A program made the translations under genes and the position numbers. From Sulfopaludibacter sp035606355 (GTDB lineage Bacteria; Acidobacteriota; Terriglobia; Bryobacterales; Bryobacteraceae), in contig DATNFO010000036.1 of assembly GCA_035606355.1 (NCBI GenBank), forward strand, positions 62,001 to 126,000: 64,000 nucleotides of DNA, in the 5' to 3' direction. Each line of letters begins with the position of its first letter. The stretch's first letter is position 1. This document shows, piece after piece, positions 9,188-16,942 of this stretch. The notes below the pieces were generated by a model, which did not search any database, had not been told where the DNA came from, and saw only the letters and a program-made list of their open reading frames with translations.

Positions 9188-10183
9188 TCACTTGAAAATG
9201 CTCTTGGGGATCAAGGCGTGTACGCCCTTCGTCTGGTCCACGGCTTGCGTAATATCGAAATCCACGCCGACGCTGCACAACGCATAGGCGTCTTCCCGCG
9301 ACATGTGTTTTTCGGTGACGAGAAAATCGATGGCATCGCGCACTGCGAAGATGAGAGCCTGATTCAGGTCGGGATCGAGCCCCATGGCGATCCAGTGCGT
9401 CGGGGTCTCGGCACGCGGACCTTTCAGGTGCATGTCTTTGCGCACCACGAACTGGAACGTTCCTACAAGCGACGTCTCCATCGCCGTAATATCGACCTCG
9501 CCGTTGCCCTGGCCGGCGTGGCCGTCGCCCACCTCAAAGAGCGCTCCGGGCGCAAAGACCGGAATGAATAGCTTTGTTCCGGCAACCAGCTCGCGATTAT
9601 CCAGGTTGCCCGCGTACTCGGCCGGCGGCGCGCTGTTGACCCTGCCTTTGGCTTCCGCGGGCGCGACGCCCATGCTGCCGAAAAACGGATGCAGCGGAAT
9701 TTCGATGTTGTCCGCGAACCTGGCAACGTTCCGCTTCATGTCCAGCGGAATGATTTTGGTGCGGCCGCTCGGGAAATCGCTGGGCGGCAAAACGCCGGAC
9801 CGCGGACTGAAGCCGTTCGAGGCATAGGGCGTGGAAAGCTCGATCTTTTGGATGCGGATTTCCAGCACGTCGCCGGGTTCGGCGCCTTCGATGAAAATGG
9901 GTCCGGTGAGAATGTGGCCTCCGGGTCCTTTATCTTTCACTTCGGCGTAGATCTGCTTCAACTCCGGCTGAATATCCTGGTCCTTCACTCCGGCGCGCGC
10001 GAGCGAAGTCGGGCTGCTGGTGGTGAGCGTTTGAATTTCCACCGTGTCGCCGCTTTTGATGTGCAGCACGGGCTTTGCCGCCGACCAATAATAGCCCCAG
10101 GCGACCGTAGCCGGTGTCGCCTTCAGTTGGTAATCGGCAGCGTGCGCCGCTATGCCCGCGAGCAGAAGAATCGCAAATCGCAT
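9188..10183 (-). CDS. Acetamidase/formamidase family protein, exported
   Basis: This 331-residue protein belongs to the FmdA/AmdA acetamidase-formamidase family, which hydrolyses short amides to acid and ammonia. Family landmarks are HIKSGDTVEIQT near the N-terminus, GPIFIEGAEPGDVLEIRI, PFFGSMGVAPAE, the metal-site region FEVGDGHAGQGNGEVDITA, and the C-terminal CSVGVDFDITQAVD. A signal peptide (MRFAILLLAGIAAHAA) places it in the periplasm. Cytoplasmic amidases of the family usually lack one, but exported members are common in Acidobacteria. A TAGAAT hexamer lies 9 nt upstream of the start (10193-10198). The actual substrate cannot be told from sequence. Confidence 0.88.
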   Translation of the reverse strand: MRFAILLLAGIAAHAADYQLKATPATVAWGYYWSAAKPVLHIKSGDTVEIQTLTTSSPTSLARAGVKDQDIQPELKQIYAEVKDKGPGGHILTGPIFIEGAEPGDVLEIRIQKIELSTPYASNGFSPRSGVLPPSDFPSGRTKIIPLDMKRNVARFADNIEIPLHPFFGSMGVAPAEAKGRVNSAPPAEYAGNLDNRELVAGTKLFIPVFAPGALFEVGDGHAGQGNGEVDITAMETSLVGTFQFVVRKDMHLKGPRAETPTHWIAMGLDPDLNQALIFAVRDAIDFLVTEKHMSREDAYALCSVGVDFDITQAVDQTKGVHALIPKSIFK

Positions 10184-10282
10184 GATGCAGCGATTCTATC
10201 GCAAGCGGGCGCAAACACACGGAAGCGCCCTAAAACGTGTATCGGGGGAAGCAAAGGTCCGAGCTTTGCAGCTATCGGGTGG

Positions 10283-10990
10283 GTGAGCCCTGTATTGGAG
10301 TCGGCCGCGCGAAACCGGGTGTTGAAGTGCCTGGCGCATGACGCCCTGAAGCCCCTGCTGGATGGCGCCGAAGTGATGACGCTGCAGAGAGGGCGGCGAT
10401 TGTACCGTCAGGACGCTCCGGTGCAGACCGTCTACTTTCCTCTGACCGGCGTGGTCTCCGTGCTGGTGGGGACTGGCGAAGACGCGGAAGTGGAGATGGC
10501 GACGGTCGGCAATGAAGGCGTGGTCGGAATCGCCGCACTGCTCGGGTCGCCTCGTGCGCTTGGGAAGATGCTGATACAGATTCCGGTGGAAGCGATCGCC
10601 GCTCCGGCCGCAACCGTGCGGCATGCCATTAAGAAGGACGATCGCTGCTCCATTCTCTTCGATTTATACTTGTATGCTTTTCTGCGCCAGGTGATGCAGG
10701 CAGGAGCCTGCAACCGCCTGCATTCCCCTGAGGAGCGGTGCGCGCGCTGGTTATTGATGACGCAGGATCGCGCCGGTAAGGACGAGTTCTCACTGACGCA
10801 GGATTTTCTCGCGGAAATGATGGGAACGCGCCGCGCAGCCGTGAACGTGGCGCTCGCACAATTCCGGCGCGCCGGAGCCATCGATTACGTCTACCGCAGA
10901 ATCGCCATTGTCGATCGAAAGCTACTGGAGAGCTTCTCGTGCCCCTGTTACGGTATCATCCGCAAGGCGCACGACGCGGTGAAGCTTTAG
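10283..10990 (+). CDS. Crp/Fnr-family transcriptional regulator
   Basis: This encodes about 235 residues from the GTG at 10283. The open frame extends far upstream, but only from here does it look like a regulator, starting VSPVLESAARNRVLKCLA. The N-terminal half is a cyclic-nucleotide-binding-type beta-roll (LQRGRRLYRQDAPVQTVYFP, GVVGIAALLG). A dimerisation helix follows, with RCARWLLMTQDR. The C-terminal winged helix contains LTQDFLAEMMGTRRAAVNVA, the recognition-helix region. Members of this subfamily often lack the cAMP-contacting residues, and I see no canonical phosphate-binding RSGE motif, so the effector is unknown. It is divergent from the acetamidase gene; the 99-bp gap must hold both promoters. 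Confidence 0.87.
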   Translation: MSPVLESAARNRVLKCLAHDALKPLLDGAEVMTLQRGRRLYRQDAPVQTVYFPLTGVVSVLVGTGEDAEVEMATVGNEGVVGIAALLGSPRALGKMLIQIPVEAIAAPAATVRHAIKKDDRCSILFDLYLYAFLRQVMQAGACNRLHSPEERCARWLLMTQDRAGKDEFSLTQDFLAEMMGTRRAAVNVALAQFRRAGAIDYVYRRIAIVDRKLLESFSCPCYGIIRKAHDAVKL

Positions 10991-11066
10991 ATTTCCGAAG
11001 CAGTAAGCCCTCTCTGCGCGTCGATCTGCTGGAACGAGTGGCGCAAGCGCTAAAATAGTCTCAAAC

Positions 11067-12020
11067 ATGGCAATTCAAACGCTATTCGGGACCGTCGAAC
11101 AGGAGCCCTCGCTTCTCGACCGGCTGAAGTCCGGCGTACAGAAGACGCGCGCCGGGCTCGTATCGGCCCTCGAGGATGCCCTGCAGGGCAAAAAGGAGAT
11201 CGATGCCGACCTCCTCGACGAGCTCGAATACACTCTGATCTCGGCCGATATCGGCGTACGCACCACCGAAGAGATTCTCGACCGCATCCGGGAACGGGTG
11301 GAGCGCCACCAACTGAACGATGCCGCGGAGTTGAAGGGGCTCATCAGCGAACACCTGCTGGAGATTCTGGAAGCCAGCCAGCGCGCGCCTATGCACGTGA
11401 TGGAGCCTCCGGCGGTAGTGCTGGTGGTGGGCGTGAACGGATCGGGCAAGACGACCACCATCGGCAAGCTGGCGAGCCGTTACAAGGCCGAGAATCGCTC
11501 CGTGCTACTCTGCGCGGCCGATACGTTCCGTGCCGCGGCCATCGATCAACTGGAGATTTGGGGAGAGCGCACGGATACTCCGGTGATTCGTCAAGGGCCG
11601 GGTAGCGACCCGAGTGCGGTGCTCTTCGACGCGCTGAATGCGGCGCGCGCCCGAAAATCCGACTACGTCATCGTGGACACGGCCGGACGGCTGCAGACCA
11701 AAGAAAACCTCATGTTGGAACTGCAGAAAATGAGCCGCACGGCGAAGAAGGTGGTGCCCGACGCGCCGCATGAAGTGTTGCTGGTGCTGGACGCGACCAC
11801 CGGGCAGAACGGCCTGGAGCAGGCGCGCAAGTTTACCGAGACCAGCGGAGTCACGGGAATCGTGCTGACGAAACTCGATGGCACCGCAAAGGGCGGCATC
11901 GTAGTGGCAATTGCGCGGGAGTTGAATTTGCCGATCCGCTATATCGGGATCGGCGAAAAGGCGCAAGACCTGCTGCCCTTCGATCCGGAGAAATTCATCC
12001 AGTCGATTTTCGAAAAATGA
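11067..12020 (+). CDS. ftsY: Signal recognition particle receptor FtsY
   Basis: FtsY is the membrane-associated GTPase that docks ribosome-SRP complexes for co-translational insertion. This 317-residue form has the N domain (about 15-95) and the G domain, but no long acidic A domain, as in many non-enterobacterial FtsY proteins. GTPase motifs are clear: GVNGSGKTT (about residues 121-129), DTFRAAA, DTAGR, and TKLDGTAKGG. The closing GEKAQDLLPFDPEKFIQSIF is characteristic of FtsY rather than Ffh, and there is no M domain. The stop overlaps the ribD start by 4 nt (ATGA), so the two are translationally coupled. A TAAAAT/TAGTCT-rich stretch 5-10 nt before the ATG may be the -10 element. Confidence 0.97.
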   Translation: MAIQTLFGTVEQEPSLLDRLKSGVQKTRAGLVSALEDALQGKKEIDADLLDELEYTLISADIGVRTTEEILDRIRERVERHQLNDAAELKGLISEHLLEILEASQRAPMHVMEPPAVVLVVGVNGSGKTTTIGKLASRYKAENRSVLLCAADTFRAAAIDQLEIWGERTDTPVIRQGPGSDPSAVLFDALNAARARKSDYVIVDTAGRLQTKENLMLELQKMSRTAKKVVPDAPHEVLLVLDATTGQNGLEQARKFTETSGVTGIVLTKLDGTAKGGIVVAIARELNLPIRYIGIGEKAQDLLPFDPEKFIQSIFEK

Positions 12021-13120
12021 ACGCCGCTTTCATGCGCGAAGCGCTTGACCTGGCGCTCCAGGGAAGGTCTCTGGCGAGTCCGAATCCCATGGTGGGCGCC
12101 GTCATCGTGCACGGCGATGAGGTGGTGGGACGCGGATTTCACACGTATGCGGGGCTGCATCACGCCGAGGTGATCGCGCTCGCGCAGGCGGCGGGACGCG
12201 CGCGCGGCGCTACTGTTTACGTGACGCTGGAGCCTTGTTCGCACCACGGGCGTACGCCGCCTTGCGTGGACGCGCTGATCCAGGCCGGCGTGGCGAAGGT
12301 GATCGCTCCGATTCAGGACCCGAATCCGCTGGTGGCCGGTGAAGGTTTTCGAAAACTGCGCGATGCCGGAATTGACGTGGAAATTGCCGAAGAGTTCGCC
12401 GCGGAAGCCGCGCAGATCAACGAGCCGTTTCTGCATTACATGCGAACGGGCCGGCCGCTGGTGACGTTGAAGACGGCGATCACCTTGGATGGCCGCATCT
12501 CAGCGCCGGACGACAATCGTGGCTGGATCACCAGCGAACGGGCGCGCACGCACGTGCAGCAACTGCGGCACGACCATGACGCGATTCTCACCGGAATCGG
12601 CACAGTCTTGGCCGACGATCCGCTGCTGAACGACCGCAGCGGATTGCCACGTTGCCGGCCGCTGCTCCGGCTCGTGCTGGATTCGCAACTGCGGCTTCCG
12701 CTGGATGGCAAGATGGCACGGAGCGCGGCGAACGATCTGGTGGTAATCACAACCTCGGCATCGTCGGCGGAGCGGCGGCATCATTTGGAAGATCGCGGCA
12801 TTCAGGTCCTGGTGATGGATGGCCCCGGCGGGCGCGTGGGCATCGATTCGGTAGTGGGGTGGCTCGGCAAGCAGCGGTATTTGTCGCTGATGATCGAGGC
12901 GGGCAGCAAAGTGAATTGGGCTGCCTTCGAAAGCGGCTGCGTCGACAAGATTTTCTTTTATTACGCGCCGAAAATTTTGGGCGGCTTGGAAGCGCTGCCG
13001 CTGGCCGGTGGAATCGGGCGCCGGCGGCGTTCCGACGCGATTCAATTTCACAACGTGAAGATCCACCCGATACCTCCCGACGAATTTGCCGTGGAAGCTT
13101 ATGTTCACCGGAATTATTGA
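12017..13120 (+). CDS. ribD: Bifunctional riboflavin biosynthesis deaminase/reductase RibD
   Basis: RibD converts 2,5-diamino-6-ribosylamino-pyrimidinone phosphate to the ribitylamino uracil phosphate in two steps. The N-terminal deaminase domain (about residues 1-145) has the zinc site motifs HAEV (about 49-52) and PCSHHGRTPPC. The C-terminal reductase domain (about 147-367) starts PLVTLKTAITLDGRIS and includes NRGWITSERAR and the EAGSKVNWA segment. The length of 367 is normal. It overlaps ftsY upstream (4 nt) and ribE downstream (20 nt). No FMN riboswitch is visible because the gene lies inside the ftsY transcript. ribBA and ribH are not in the window. Confidence 0.96.
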   Translation: MNAAFMREALDLALQGRSLASPNPMVGAVIVHGDEVVGRGFHTYAGLHHAEVIALAQAAGRARGATVYVTLEPCSHHGRTPPCVDALIQAGVAKVIAPIQDPNPLVAGEGFRKLRDAGIDVEIAEEFAAEAAQINEPFLHYMRTGRPLVTLKTAITLDGRISAPDDNRGWITSERARTHVQQLRHDHDAILTGIGTVLADDPLLNDRSGLPRCRPLLRLVLDSQLRLPLDGKMARSAANDLVVITTSASSAERRHHLEDRGIQVLVMDGPGGRVGIDSVVGWLGKQRYLSLMIEAGSKVNWAAFESGCVDKIFFYYAPKILGGLEALPLAGGIGRRRRSDAIQFHNVKIHPIPPDEFAVEAYVHRNY

Positions 13121-13742
13121 AGAGCTGGGGACCGTCGAGTCCGTGCAGCCGCGAACCGCGGGAGCGCGTATCAAGGTGCGCTGCGCAGAGGTGCTCAAGG
13201 ACACGACGGAAGGCGCGAGCATCGCGGTCAACGGAGTGTGCCTCACGGCGGTGGACATCCGCCCGGACAGCTTTGCGGCGGATCTTGCTCCGGAAACTCT
13301 GCGCCGCAGCAATCTGGGAGATCTGCGCGCCTCGTCGCGCGTGAATCTGGAGCGGCCCCTTTCGCCGTCGGGGCGCCTGAGCGGGCACATCGTACAAGGC
13401 CACGTGGATGGAACGGGAGAGTTTCTCGCCATGGAAGCGCTGGGAGACGAGAACTGGTGGCTGCGAATTCGGGTGCCCGTGGAACTCGATCCGTTCCTGG
13501 TGTACAAAGGGTCGATCGCGATAGACGGAATCAGTTTGACGATCGCGGCGCTGGAAAACGATGTGCTGAGCGTGACCATCATCCCTCACACATACAAGCA
13601 CACGACGCTCGGAGGCTATCGCCCCGGAGCAAGAGTGAACCTGGAGTGCGACGTTCTCGCGAAACACGTCGAGAAGTTACTTCGTAAATTGGATATCAAG
13701 AAGGGACTTACTGTCGAGGGCTTACGAGAGAATGGTTTCTGA
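13101..13742 (+). CDS. ribE: Riboflavin synthase alpha chain
   Basis: Riboflavin synthase dismutates two 6,7-dimethyl-8-ribityllumazine molecules into riboflavin and a pyrimidine. The 213-residue protein starts at the ATG at 13101, giving the family N-terminus MFTGIIEELG. A frame-matching start at 13086 would add five non-family residues. Two lumazine-binding barrel repeats are visible, at about 1-90 and 98-190, the second opening LSGHIVQGHVDGTGE. ISLTIAALENDVLSVTIIPHT is the matching C-terminal strand region. The start lies within the last 20 nt of ribD in another frame, so translation is probably coupled. The operon ends just before a long inverted repeat (13749-13875). Confidence 0.96.
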   Translation: MFTGIIEELGTVESVQPRTAGARIKVRCAEVLKDTTEGASIAVNGVCLTAVDIRPDSFAADLAPETLRRSNLGDLRASSRVNLERPLSPSGRLSGHIVQGHVDGTGEFLAMEALGDENWWLRIRVPVELDPFLVYKGSIAIDGISLTIAALENDVLSVTIIPHTYKHTTLGGYRPGARVNLECDVLAKHVEKLLRKLDIKKGLTVEGLRENGF

Positions 13743-13748
13743 GGGTCG

Positions 13749-13875
13749 GGCATCGCGATCTCACCACAGAGACACAGAGGAACGCAGAGGTTCACAGAGG
13801 AAAACAAAAAACTAAGTAATCTTCTCTGTGTCCTCTTGGTTTTTCTCTGTGTCTCTGTGGTGAGGCCGCGATGCC
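13749..13875. repeat. 127-bp inverted repeat of the CACCACAGAGACACAGAG type
   Basis: Arms of 31 bp (13749-13779 and 13845-13875) pair with only two mismatches. The core is TCACCACAGAGACACAGAG, and the interior has further short cacagagg-like repeats. It fills the gap between the convergent genes ribE and the DHH phosphoesterase. The structure can form a long hairpin on either strand, so it could act as a bidirectional terminator. A related element lies at 31946-32053. Confidence 0.85.
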
Positions 13876-13880
13876 ACTGA

Positions 13881-14834
13881 CTACGTTTTCAGCTCAGCCA
13901 CGATCTCTGCTGCCACTTCCCGCGCCCTATCCAACTCTCCCGGCGGCAAGCTGATTGCCCCTACTCTGGCGTGGCCTCCTCCGCCGTAGCGCTCGCAGAT
14001 GGTTGCCAGGTTGTGGGCCGGTTCTCCGTTCGACCAGGGGTTGGACCCCACCGAGATCTTTGTCCGGAAGCTCGAGGGACTTACACTCACCGTGTAAGTG
14101 GAGTTTGGAAAGAGGTAATACGGGATGAACTTGTTATACCCTTCCACTTCGTAGCCGGATAGATCGAAGTAAACCACTCCCCGGTCCTCGCTCGCGCGGG
14201 CGGCGATGATCTTCTTGTTCTCCAGGTGCTTCTCGTACAGAGGAGCATACAGCGACTGAATTTCGGGTTCCGCGACAATCTCCGCAAGCTGCCGGGTTTG
14301 CATCCACCGGATCACCTTCTGCACGATATCCGATCCCTTGGCCGCTTCGATTACCAGCGTCAGCTTCATCGCAGGGGCGCCCAGTTCGACAGCCGTTTTG
14401 GCATCCGGATACTGCGCTCCGTCGATGATTACGGACCAGTGGACCAGGTCTTTCAGATCGGGCGCGTCAAAACCGTATTTTTGGCGCGCGACGGCGCAGA
14501 TGAAAGACGTGCAGGATTTGTAGCTGGCGTCGTAGAGCTTCCGGCCGCTGGTATCCAGCCGGAAGTGTTCGGCATCCGCGGCGTTCAAAAAGGCGCTCTG
14601 ATGATGGTCGAACCACCAGGTCAGGCGGGGATCGCTGCAATATTTGAAATCGACAATCGCGTTCTCATCGCCATCGAACAGGTCGGGAGTGAACTGTTGC
14701 GACGCGCTATGCGCCATTCCGGTATAACGGAACTCCGCGCCGGGGTGGATCGCCCCAGCGATGAAACGGCTGAAAAATGCAGCAGAGGCCGCGCCGTCAA
14801 AGCAGTGATCGTGGTACAGCACGCGTTCCAGCAT
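13881..14834 (-). CDS. DHH/DHHA1 family phosphoesterase
   Basis: This 317-residue protein belongs to the DHH superfamily of Mn-dependent phosphoesterases (RecJ, nanoRNase, exopolyphosphatase relatives). I chose the ATG at 14834, which gives MLERVLYHDHCFDGAASA, with the first metal motif (HDHCFDG) near the N-terminus. The longer start at 14885 adds a stretch without family features. The name motif appears as FDHHQSAF, and the C-terminal DHHA1 motif as RYGGGGHARVGA. Whether it acts on nanoRNA, cyclic dinucleotides or another substrate cannot be told. There is no CBS or CDA domain. It is convergent with ribE and lies downstream of the pseudouridine synthase on the same strand. Confidence 0.85.
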   Translation of the reverse strand: MLERVLYHDHCFDGAASAAFFSRFIAGAIHPGAEFRYTGMAHSASQQFTPDLFDGDENAIVDFKYCSDPRLTWWFDHHQSAFLNAADAEHFRLDTSGRKLYDASYKSCTSFICAVARQKYGFDAPDLKDLVHWSVIIDGAQYPDAKTAVELGAPAMKLTLVIEAAKGSDIVQKVIRWMQTRQLAEIVAEPEIQSLYAPLYEKHLENKKIIAARASEDRGVVYFDLSGYEVEGYNKFIPYYLFPNSTYTVSVSPSSFRTKISVGSNPWSNGEPAHNLATICERYGGGGHARVGAISLPPGELDRAREVAAEIVAELKT

Positions 14835-14909
14835 GAAAAGTAGAGGAAAACCTATCAGGATGCCTGAAACGTGCGCAAAAAGCAAATCCGGGGCGAGAAT
14901 TCCTGGAAT

Positions 14910-15647
14910 TTATTGTCGCAAGGCTCGAACTTCGTCATCTGTGAGCTCGCGCCATCTGCCGATCGGCAGGTCGCCGATTCGGATCGGCCCGATGGCGGTG
15001 CGCACCAGTTTCAGCACCTTTGCGTCCAATGCTTCGATCATACGGCGCACCTGCCGGTTGCGACCTTCGGTGATGGTGATCTGCAGAAATGTGAAGCGGG
15101 CGGAGTCGCGGAGCCGGGTGACTGTGGCGGGGCGAGTGGGACCATCACTCAGCACGATCCCGCGCCGGAGTTGCTCCAACTGATCGCCGGTCAGAAGTTC
15201 GGAGGCTTTCACCTGATATGTTTTGGGGACCTTGCCATCCGGGTTCATGATGCGCTCGGCGAAATCGGTGTCGTTCGTCATGATGAGAAGGCCGCTGGTG
15301 TCCAGGTCCAGCCGCCCTACCGGCGAGAGCCACTTACCGGCCGAGGCGACTAAGTCGTATACAGTCGGACGCCCTTCAGGGTCGCCATTGCTCGTGATAT
15401 ATCCCTTCGGCTTGTAGAGCAGCAGATAGGATTTCCTGGCGGGACGAAGCGGCTTTCCGTCCAGAGTTACCCGGTCGCGCTCCAGATCTACCCAGTGATC
15501 GGGATTCTGGATCACTTTGCCGTTGACACGCACGCGACCCGCGCCAATCCAGCTCCGGGCGTCGGTCCGGGAGCCTGCACCGGCCTTGGAAAATACCCGT
15601 TCCAGTGTTTTGAGCGGCCTTTCTTTGCCGGACGACTTAGGCTTCAT
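14910..15647 (-). CDS. rluB: Pseudouridine synthase of the RsuA/RluB family
   Basis: This enzyme isomerises a uridine in rRNA. The 245-residue protein has an N-terminal S4 RNA-binding domain (about 13-60, LERVFSKAGAGSRTDARSWI) and the RsuA/RluB catalytic domain. The signature GRLDLDTSGLLIMTND contains the catalytic aspartate. The segment EGRNRQVRRMIEAL is also typical. S4 plus this spacing fits RluB (23S rRNA position 2605 in E. coli numbering) better than RluA-type enzymes, but RsuA or RluE cannot be excluded. The gene is divergent from the HutI-like gene. Confidence 0.88.
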   Translation of the reverse strand: MKPKSSGKERPLKTLERVFSKAGAGSRTDARSWIGAGRVRVNGKVIQNPDHWVDLERDRVTLDGKPLRPARKSYLLLYKPKGYITSNGDPEGRPTVYDLVASAGKWLSPVGRLDLDTSGLLIMTNDTDFAERIMNPDGKVPKTYQVKASELLTGDQLEQLRRGIVLSDGPTRPATVTRLRDSARFTFLQITITEGRNRQVRRMIEALDAKVLKLVRTAIGPIRIGDLPIGRWRELTDDEVRALRQ

Positions 15648-15712
15648 CTTGTTGTTACAGTGAGTCAGGGGGTGAGGCTATAACCATACTAATACGCGGA
15701 GCGCGCCAACTG

Positions 15713-16894
15713 TTGACGTTGCGCGGCTCGCGCGGGTACCGGTGCGGGGATAGCCTTCGCGACCTTAGCGTCATTGCCGATGGCGCGCTTCTGGTGCGCG
15801 ACGGAGTCGTGCTGGAGGCGGGACCTTCGCGGCGAGTGGAGAATCTTGCCGTTTCGCGCGGAGCAATCGAAATCAGCGCCTCCGGGCGCGTGGTGATGCC
15901 GGGCTTCGTCGACAGCCATACGCATCTGCTGTTTCCACCGGCCGGCGCGCGCGGTGAGGATGCCGACGGCAACTCGGTGCGGACGCTGACCGGCCAGCGG
16001 ATCGCGTCTCGTCTCCGGCCCTGGATCGCCGCGATGGCGCGTCACGGCGCCACCACGGTAGAAGCGGGCACCGGCAGCGGCGCGGATGAGAGCGCCGAAA
16101 CGAAATTGCTGCGCGTGGCCACTTCGCTTGATGGCTACCCTCTCGGGGTAGTGCCTATCTTTCGGCTAAAGGCGCCGCGGACGGGCGCGGCCACGGCCAT
16201 CGATTGGTCTATCGATGAGTTTCTACCCGCAGTGAAACGCCGGCGCCTGGCGCGATTCGCCGAGATTTTTTGGGATCCCGAGGCGAAAGACGCCGGGAAT
16301 TTCGTCCGCTTCCTAAGCGCTGCCCGGAATCTGGGCATTCCGTGCCGCATCGACGCGAGCCCCGGAATGGCCGGCGCGGCGATCCGGCACGGCGTGGCGA
16401 ACCTGGCCGTCAGCGTCGCGCATTGCGAAGGGGCAACAGCCGCGGACATCGCGTGCATGGCCGGCGCCGGAACCATGGTGATCGCATCGCCCGCGGCGTG
16501 GCTGGAAGGCGGCGAACTGCCGCCGGTGCGTCAACTGATCGACGCGAACGCACCCATTGCGCTGGCCACCGATTTCGCGCCGCACATGCAGCGCTCGATC
16601 AGCATGCAGATGGTGGTGGGGTTAGCCGTTCGCCTCATGGGCATGACGATCGAGGAAGCGATCTCCGCCGCCACCGTGAATGGCGCGCATGCGCTCGGCC
16701 TGGGCAGTACGCTCGGCACCCTGGAACCCGGCCGCGCCGCCGATCTGCTGGTGCTGAACATAGGCGACTATCGCGACCTCGCCTCGCATTTCGGCGCCAA
16801 CCTGGTCGCCCTCACGATGAAGGGCGGCGAGTTCATTAGCCAGCAGGGTCCCGTGGAGCCGTTGAATCCTGAAATTGTGCGGGTCTCGTGGTAA
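15713..16894 (+). CDS. HutI-like amidohydrolase with degenerate active site
   Basis: The protein (393 residues from the TTG at 15713) is homologous to imidazolonepropionase along its length, including the C-terminal block GTLEPGRAADLLVLNIGDYR. HTHLLF (His69, His71) and the late aspartate in LATDFAP are kept. However, the third zinc histidine of HutI (normally in KIHADE) is replaced in RIDASP. Imidazolone-contacting residues are also changed: KSGYG is GTGSG, the GAH motif is absent, and the TDFNPG segment reads TDFAPH. It is therefore probably not a working imidazolonepropionase in the usual sense. The homologous N-terminus (ILIRGARQLLTL) starts upstream of the TTG, where there is no ATG, GTG or TTG; an SD-like GGGGGTGAGG precedes ATA codons at 15680. 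ftcD lies two genes downstream. Confidence 0.78.
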   Translation: MTLRGSRGYRCGDSLRDLSVIADGALLVRDGVVLEAGPSRRVENLAVSRGAIEISASGRVVMPGFVDSHTHLLFPPAGARGEDADGNSVRTLTGQRIASRLRPWIAAMARHGATTVEAGTGSGADESAETKLLRVATSLDGYPLGVVPIFRLKAPRTGAATAIDWSIDEFLPAVKRRRLARFAEIFWDPEAKDAGNFVRFLSAARNLGIPCRIDASPGMAGAAIRHGVANLAVSVAHCEGATAADIACMAGAGTMVIASPAAWLEGGELPPVRQLIDANAPIALATDFAPHMQRSISMQMVVGLAVRLMGMTIEEAISAATVNGAHALGLGSTLGTLEPGRAADLLVLNIGDYRDLASHFGANLVALTMKGGEFISQQGPVEPLNPEIVRVSW

Positions 16895-16942
16895 CTTCGC
16901 GGGTGCTAAACTAGCCTTTCTAATTTAGGAGAAACCGAAAGT

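Noticed and set aside
12000..12030. FMN riboswitch ahead of ribD
   Set aside because: ribD overlaps ftsY by 4 nt, leaving no room for a leader, and no RFN-like conserved blocks were seen upstream of ftsY.
12500..13667. Minus-strand frames opposite ribD/ribE
   Set aside because: ribD and ribE are certain, and the opposite frames have no features.
13749..13875. Small insertion element (MITE) with transposase-type ends
   Set aside because: The arms are long and internally repetitive and I could find no flanking target duplication, so I report it as a hairpin repeat only.
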